In this document: piece after piece, positions 61,256 through 64,000 of the stretch
Layout of the letters: the number at the start of each line of letters is the position of its first letter
How positions within the stretch are numbered: position 1 is the first letter of the stretch
Source: Acidobacteriota bacterium
GTDB taxonomy: Bacteria > Acidobacteriota > Terriglobia > Terriglobales > Acidobacteriaceae
Direction: 5' to 3'
Assembly: GCA_003010405.1 (NCBI GenBank)
Contig: PJLO01000001.1
Location: forward strand, 97,029 to 161,028
DNA length: 64,000 nucleotides
Translations under genes and position numbers: made by a program
The notes under the pieces: generated by a model
The model's input: the letters and a program-made list of their open reading frames with translations, nothing else
Database searches by the model: none
What the model was told of the DNA's origin: nothing

Positions 61256-61268
61256 TTTTAGCAAAGCT

Positions 61269-61592
61269 ATGTCTAAAAATTGGGTCTTGCTTTTGGTTGC
61301 TGGGCTTTTTGAGGTCTGCTGGTCTGTTGGCCTGAAGTATACAGATGGCTTTACCAGATTACGTCCAACTATTTTCACTTTGGCGTCTATTTGCTTGAGT
61401 ATGTTTCTTTTAGCCAAAGCAAGTCAGGGACTTCCCATCGGAACGGCTTATGCGGTCTGGGTTGGAATCGGGGCTAGCGGGGCCACAGTTCTCGGGATGA
61501 TTCTTTTTCATGAGCCGGCTTCTATCGCACGCTTGGGCTTTATATCTTTGTTGCTCTTTTCGATTATTGGGCTAAAAATCACTAGCGGCTGA
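61269..61592 (+). CDS. gdx: Guanidinium exporter Gdx (SMR family, SugE type)
   Basis: This 107-aa four-helix SMR protein has the central Glu in VAGLFEVCWSVGLKYTDGF (Glu about 14). The Gdx-type signatures are WSVGLKY, LPIGTAYAVWVGIGASGATV and IGLKITSG. This branch exports guanidinium in exchange for protons and works as an antiparallel dimer. The ATG at 61269 gives the conserved start; the frame upstream contains the riboswitch. It sits between two paralogous secreted-protein genes. Confidence 0.93.
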   Translation: MSKNWVLLLVAGLFEVCWSVGLKYTDGFTRLRPTIFTLASICLSMFLLAKASQGLPIGTAYAVWVGIGASGATVLGMILFHEPASIARLGFISLLLFSIIGLKITSG

Positions 61593-61771
61593 ACGGGCGG
61601 AACAAGGGCAGCGCAAAGCAGAAAAGCTTTTGAGCTGGTTCGCCGCTTGGCCGCAGTGGTTTTTCCAGGAAGTACGAATACGCCAAACTCTTCCTTGAAA
61701 ACAATTGCGAGGCTTACCGAGTCTTTCTCTGCGGGTTCGAGTTACTACTGTTGAAAGTGGGTGTCGACGCC

Positions 61772-63373
61772 ATGTCCACCAACAGAGTCCGGCTTCTCGC
61801 ATTGGGTGTTGTTGCCTTCCTGTTGTGCCTGCCTGCTTATGCATCCCGCGTGCGTGTAGTTCGGTTGAGCCTTGCGCAGGGAGATGTTCAGATTGACCGC
61901 AATTCTGGAATTGGTTGGGAACAGGCCATAAATAACATGCCGGTGATTGGAGGGGCGCGTATATACGCCGCCGAGAACTCCAAAGCCGGGCTGGAATTCG
62001 AAGATGGCAGCAGCGTTCGTCTTGTTGGCCCGGCGCAAATCTCTCTACCTGATCTCTCCGTAGCTAGCGACGGTTCGCTGGTGAATACAATTCAGGTCGA
62101 TTCCGGGATGGTCTACGCCAATATTCGGCTCCACGGAAAGGATGTCTTTCGTATTTTGGGACCGGATGGCGAAACCTTTGCAGTCACCGAACCCTCGAAC
62201 CTGCGTTTTACGGTTGATGAGCAAACCGCGTCGCTCTCCGTGACCGAGGGGGCGGTGCTGACGCAGAATAATTCCAAAATCAGCGCAGGCGAAACCTACA
62301 ACTTTGTTCTAGGGCAGCCGGAAAGTGCGGCTCGGCAGAATAGCGTTCCGCCCCAGCCTCAAGATGCATGGAATCAGGAGCGCAACAGCTACGAACAGTA
62401 CGCTGCCCCCGGAGCCCAGGGAGGTGATGACACCAGCGCATATGGGGCCGCCGCTGATCTCAGTCAGTACGGCTCATACAGCGATATACCCGGTTATGGC
62501 ATGGTCTGGCAGCCCGATGGAGTCGGCCCCGATTGGAATCCTTACGACAACGGTGCTTGGAGCTACTACCCAGCCTGGGGATGGACCTTTGTTTCGGCTC
62601 ACCCGTGGGGGTGGGCGCCGTTTTACTACGGTAATTGGTGCTACATCGGCGGGCGCGGCTGGTGGTGGCGCCCTGGGCACTGGGGCGGACATGGCGGACA
62701 CGGTGGTGGCTGGCATCCGCATCCCCGGTGGACCGGAAATCCGGTAAGCGGATGGAGAGCACCTCGTCCTCCATCGCGAGGGATCGCTCATGGTACGGTC
62801 GCAGTTGCAGGCTCGCATCTTGCGGTTGGGCCAATCGGCACGACTCATGCGCCTGGCGCGGTACATGGATTTTCCGGCGGAACCCGCGCGGGTAGCTCAA
62901 TCGGCATTCAAGGTGGGCGCGGGGCTGCGGTTTCCAATCCCGTTCGCGGACCGGCGGTCTCAGCCAGCGGGCCGACGATCACTGGACCCAAAGGGGCGTA
63001 CGTCGTTTCCGGCGGCTCCGGTGTCTCACGCAACGGGTTTGAAGTCCATCGCCCTGCCCCCGGTTCCGCTCCGGTACATCGAGCGCCCGTTGCACGCCCT
63101 TACAGCTATTCTGGTTCTTCAGTACCACGTGCTTCAACCCCGCCTCCGGTCTCGATCTACCACGGATCGAGTGCTCCGCACATGAGCTCCCCGCACATGA
63201 GCGCTCCTCCGTCTATCAGTTCGCCGGCTCCGCACGTCAGTGGCGGGAGCATCGGCGGCTCACGTGGCGGCGGTTTTAACGGCGGATTTCACGGCGGGAG
63301 TGGCGGTTTTCACGGTGGTGGAGGCGGATTTAGTGGCGGTGGAGGTCACGCTGGCGGTGGCGGCCATCGCTGA
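61772..63373 (+). CDS. FecR-domain / DUF6600-like secreted protein, Gly/His-rich
   Basis: The 533-aa protein has a signal peptide (LLALGVVAFLLCLPAYASR). A FecR-like beta domain (about 30-185) shows RVVRLSLAQGDVQIDRNSG, GARIYAAENSKAGLEFEDGS and LRFTVDEQTASLSVTEG. A Trp-rich module follows (YSDIPGYGMVWQPDG, GAWSYYPAWGWTFVSAHPW, YYGNWCYIGGRGWWWRPGHW; about 235-330), typical of DUF6600. A Pro/Ser/His-rich part and a final (GGF/GGG)n tail come last. It is probably an extracytoplasmic structural or sensing protein. It shares upstream sequence with the gene at 60102. Confidence 0.85.
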   Translation: MSTNRVRLLALGVVAFLLCLPAYASRVRVVRLSLAQGDVQIDRNSGIGWEQAINNMPVIGGARIYAAENSKAGLEFEDGSSVRLVGPAQISLPDLSVASDGSLVNTIQVDSGMVYANIRLHGKDVFRILGPDGETFAVTEPSNLRFTVDEQTASLSVTEGAVLTQNNSKISAGETYNFVLGQPESAARQNSVPPQPQDAWNQERNSYEQYAAPGAQGGDDTSAYGAAADLSQYGSYSDIPGYGMVWQPDGVGPDWNPYDNGAWSYYPAWGWTFVSAHPWGWAPFYYGNWCYIGGRGWWWRPGHWGGHGGHGGGWHPHPRWTGNPVSGWRAPRPPSRGIAHGTVAVAGSHLAVGPIGTTHAPGAVHGFSGGTRAGSSIGIQGGRGAAVSNPVRGPAVSASGPTITGPKGAYVVSGGSGVSRNGFEVHRPAPGSAPVHRAPVARPYSYSGSSVPRASTPPPVSIYHGSSAPHMSSPHMSAPPSISSPAPHVSGGSIGGSRGGGFNGGFHGGSGGFHGGGGGFSGGGGHAGGGGHR

Positions 63374-63389
63374 TCCAGCACTTAGCAAA

Positions 63390-63411
63390 AAGGCGGCCTG
63401 CGAGCCGCCTT
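63390..63411 (-). terminator. Terminator between convergent genes
   Basis: AAGGCGGC (63390-63397) pairs with GCCGCCTT (63404-63411) around 6 nt. On the minus strand it is followed by TTT from the A-run at 63387-63389 (extended with the stem T's), so it best serves the MEMO-like gene. It may also act on the FecR gene. Confidence 0.8.
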
Positions 63412-63435
63412 CTCAATCTAGTTCGTCGGGCCGCA

Positions 63436-64000
63436 TTAAGTCACAATAACCCCGGCATATCCGACCACCTGATCATGATCTCCGGAAACATCTCCGGAAG
63501 TCGCATACTTCACGAGCTCCGCGGAAGTGGCGCCCAGCCGTATGGCTGCGGTCAGCATCGCCACTGCGGGACCGACTCCGCACATCGAGACATTGTGCTC
63601 CCGGACAGCCCGAAATAATCCCTGGGGTTGCAGCGAGAGCACCTGCTCGATTGCCAGAGCGTCCTTTACTCTGGTTTCTGCGTCCTCTTCGTAATGGTTC
63701 ATGTCGCTCGAGGCAACGATCAGCACGGGTTCGCCGCACTCCGCAATGACCTTGGCCATTACCACTCCGAGCGCCATCAGCACCTCTAGTTGTCCGGTTC
63801 CAACTGTGATCGGCACAAACGAAAAATCGCTTCGCACCGTTTGCAAAAAGGGAAGCTGAACCTCGACCGCATGCTCGCGTATCTGTGCCGCCGGATCCTC
63901 GCGCAGAAGCGCAAAGCCCGCTTTCAGAGCCTCGCCGAGTGCGTGGTCAATCGGCACATCTCCCAACGGAGTGCGGAAGCTGCCCTCGCTGATAATCGAC
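63436..64000 (-). CDS. MEMO1-family protein (AmmeMemoRadiSam system protein B), 5' end cut by the window
   Basis: The frame is open from the window edge to the stop at 63436, so only the C-terminal about 187 residues are seen. Motifs include EHAVEVQLPFLQ, VPITVGTG, VASSDMNHYEEDAETRVKD, MCGVGPAVAMLTAAIRLGA and SGDVSGDHDQVVGYAGVI. These are diagnostic for the MEMO family, related to class III non-heme dioxygenases. Such genes usually sit with a radical-SAM and an AMMECR1 gene (parts A and C), which would lie outside the window. Confidence 0.9.
   Translation of the reverse strand, partial: SIISEGSFRTPLGDVPIDHALGEALKAGFALLREDPAAQIREHAVEVQLPFLQTVRSDFSFVPITVGTGQLEVLMALGVVMAKVIAECGEPVLIVASSDMNHYEEDAETRVKDALAIEQVLSLQPQGLFRAVREHNVSMCGVGPAVAMLTAAIRLGATSAELVKYATSGDVSGDHDQVVGYAGVIVT

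Overview
This window looks like a piece of an Acidobacteriota chromosome (Terriglobia/Acidobacteriaceae-like). The evidence is a TonB-dependent receptor with an N-terminal carboxypeptidase-regulatory domain, a PafA-type phosphatase, a DUF5009/HGSNAT-like membrane protein, very large carbohydrate-active enzymes, moderately high GC and ATGA-overlapped operons. No 16S or other decisive marker is present, so this is inference.

1-7.0 kb is accessory DNA. An IS5-group insertion sequence is split by a second, IS427-like element that carries a -1 frameshift site. Next come a three-gene module (zinc-finger protein, large serine recombinase, ParB/RepB-like protein) and a HipBA toxin-antitoxin-like pair. 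The accessory part ends at a 46-nt tRNA-Cys 3' fragment (6985-7030) that looks like an integration site.

7-16 kb: a NhaR-like LysR gene, then a trp leader ORF with tandem Trp codons, then one tight operon trpD-C-F-B-A-aroF-trpE-G with DAHP synthase embedded in it. 16-21 kb is a polyphosphate locus, CHAD-ppx facing ppk-sixA. 21-29 kb holds a TonB receptor, a candidate yybP-ykoY (Mn2+) riboswitch before a Na+/Ca2+-exchanger-family protein, and a cbiMQO cobalt/nickel ECF transporter.

29-43 kb: an SSS symporter, a LysR gene, then aroQ-pheA preceded by a complete-looking Phe/Tyr attenuator (leader peptide, antiterminator, terminator). After that come DUF5009, a WalJ-like MBL hydrolase, pyrD, a PafA-like phosphatase, serS and a LolA-like protein. 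43-55 kb: envelope and carbohydrate genes, notably a 1151-aa GH18-like/NodB deacetylase/GT2 fusion and a roughly 1225-aa GH13 protein, with rnhB, a PIG-L deacetylase, rpsU and a methyltransferase between them.

55-64 kb: a 250-bp inverted-repeat element, the sdhA-C-D-B operon, ruvC, two paralogous secreted Gly/Tyr-rich genes (one with 75-bp tandem repeats) that flank a gdx guanidinium exporter preceded by a guanidine-III riboswitch, and the 3' part of a MEMO-like gene running off the edge.

The strongest regulatory finds are the guanidine-III riboswitch, the pheL attenuator and the trp leader ORF. Several starts (hipB, trpL, the DUF5009 gene) lie at the expected transcription start, which suggests leaderless mRNAs.
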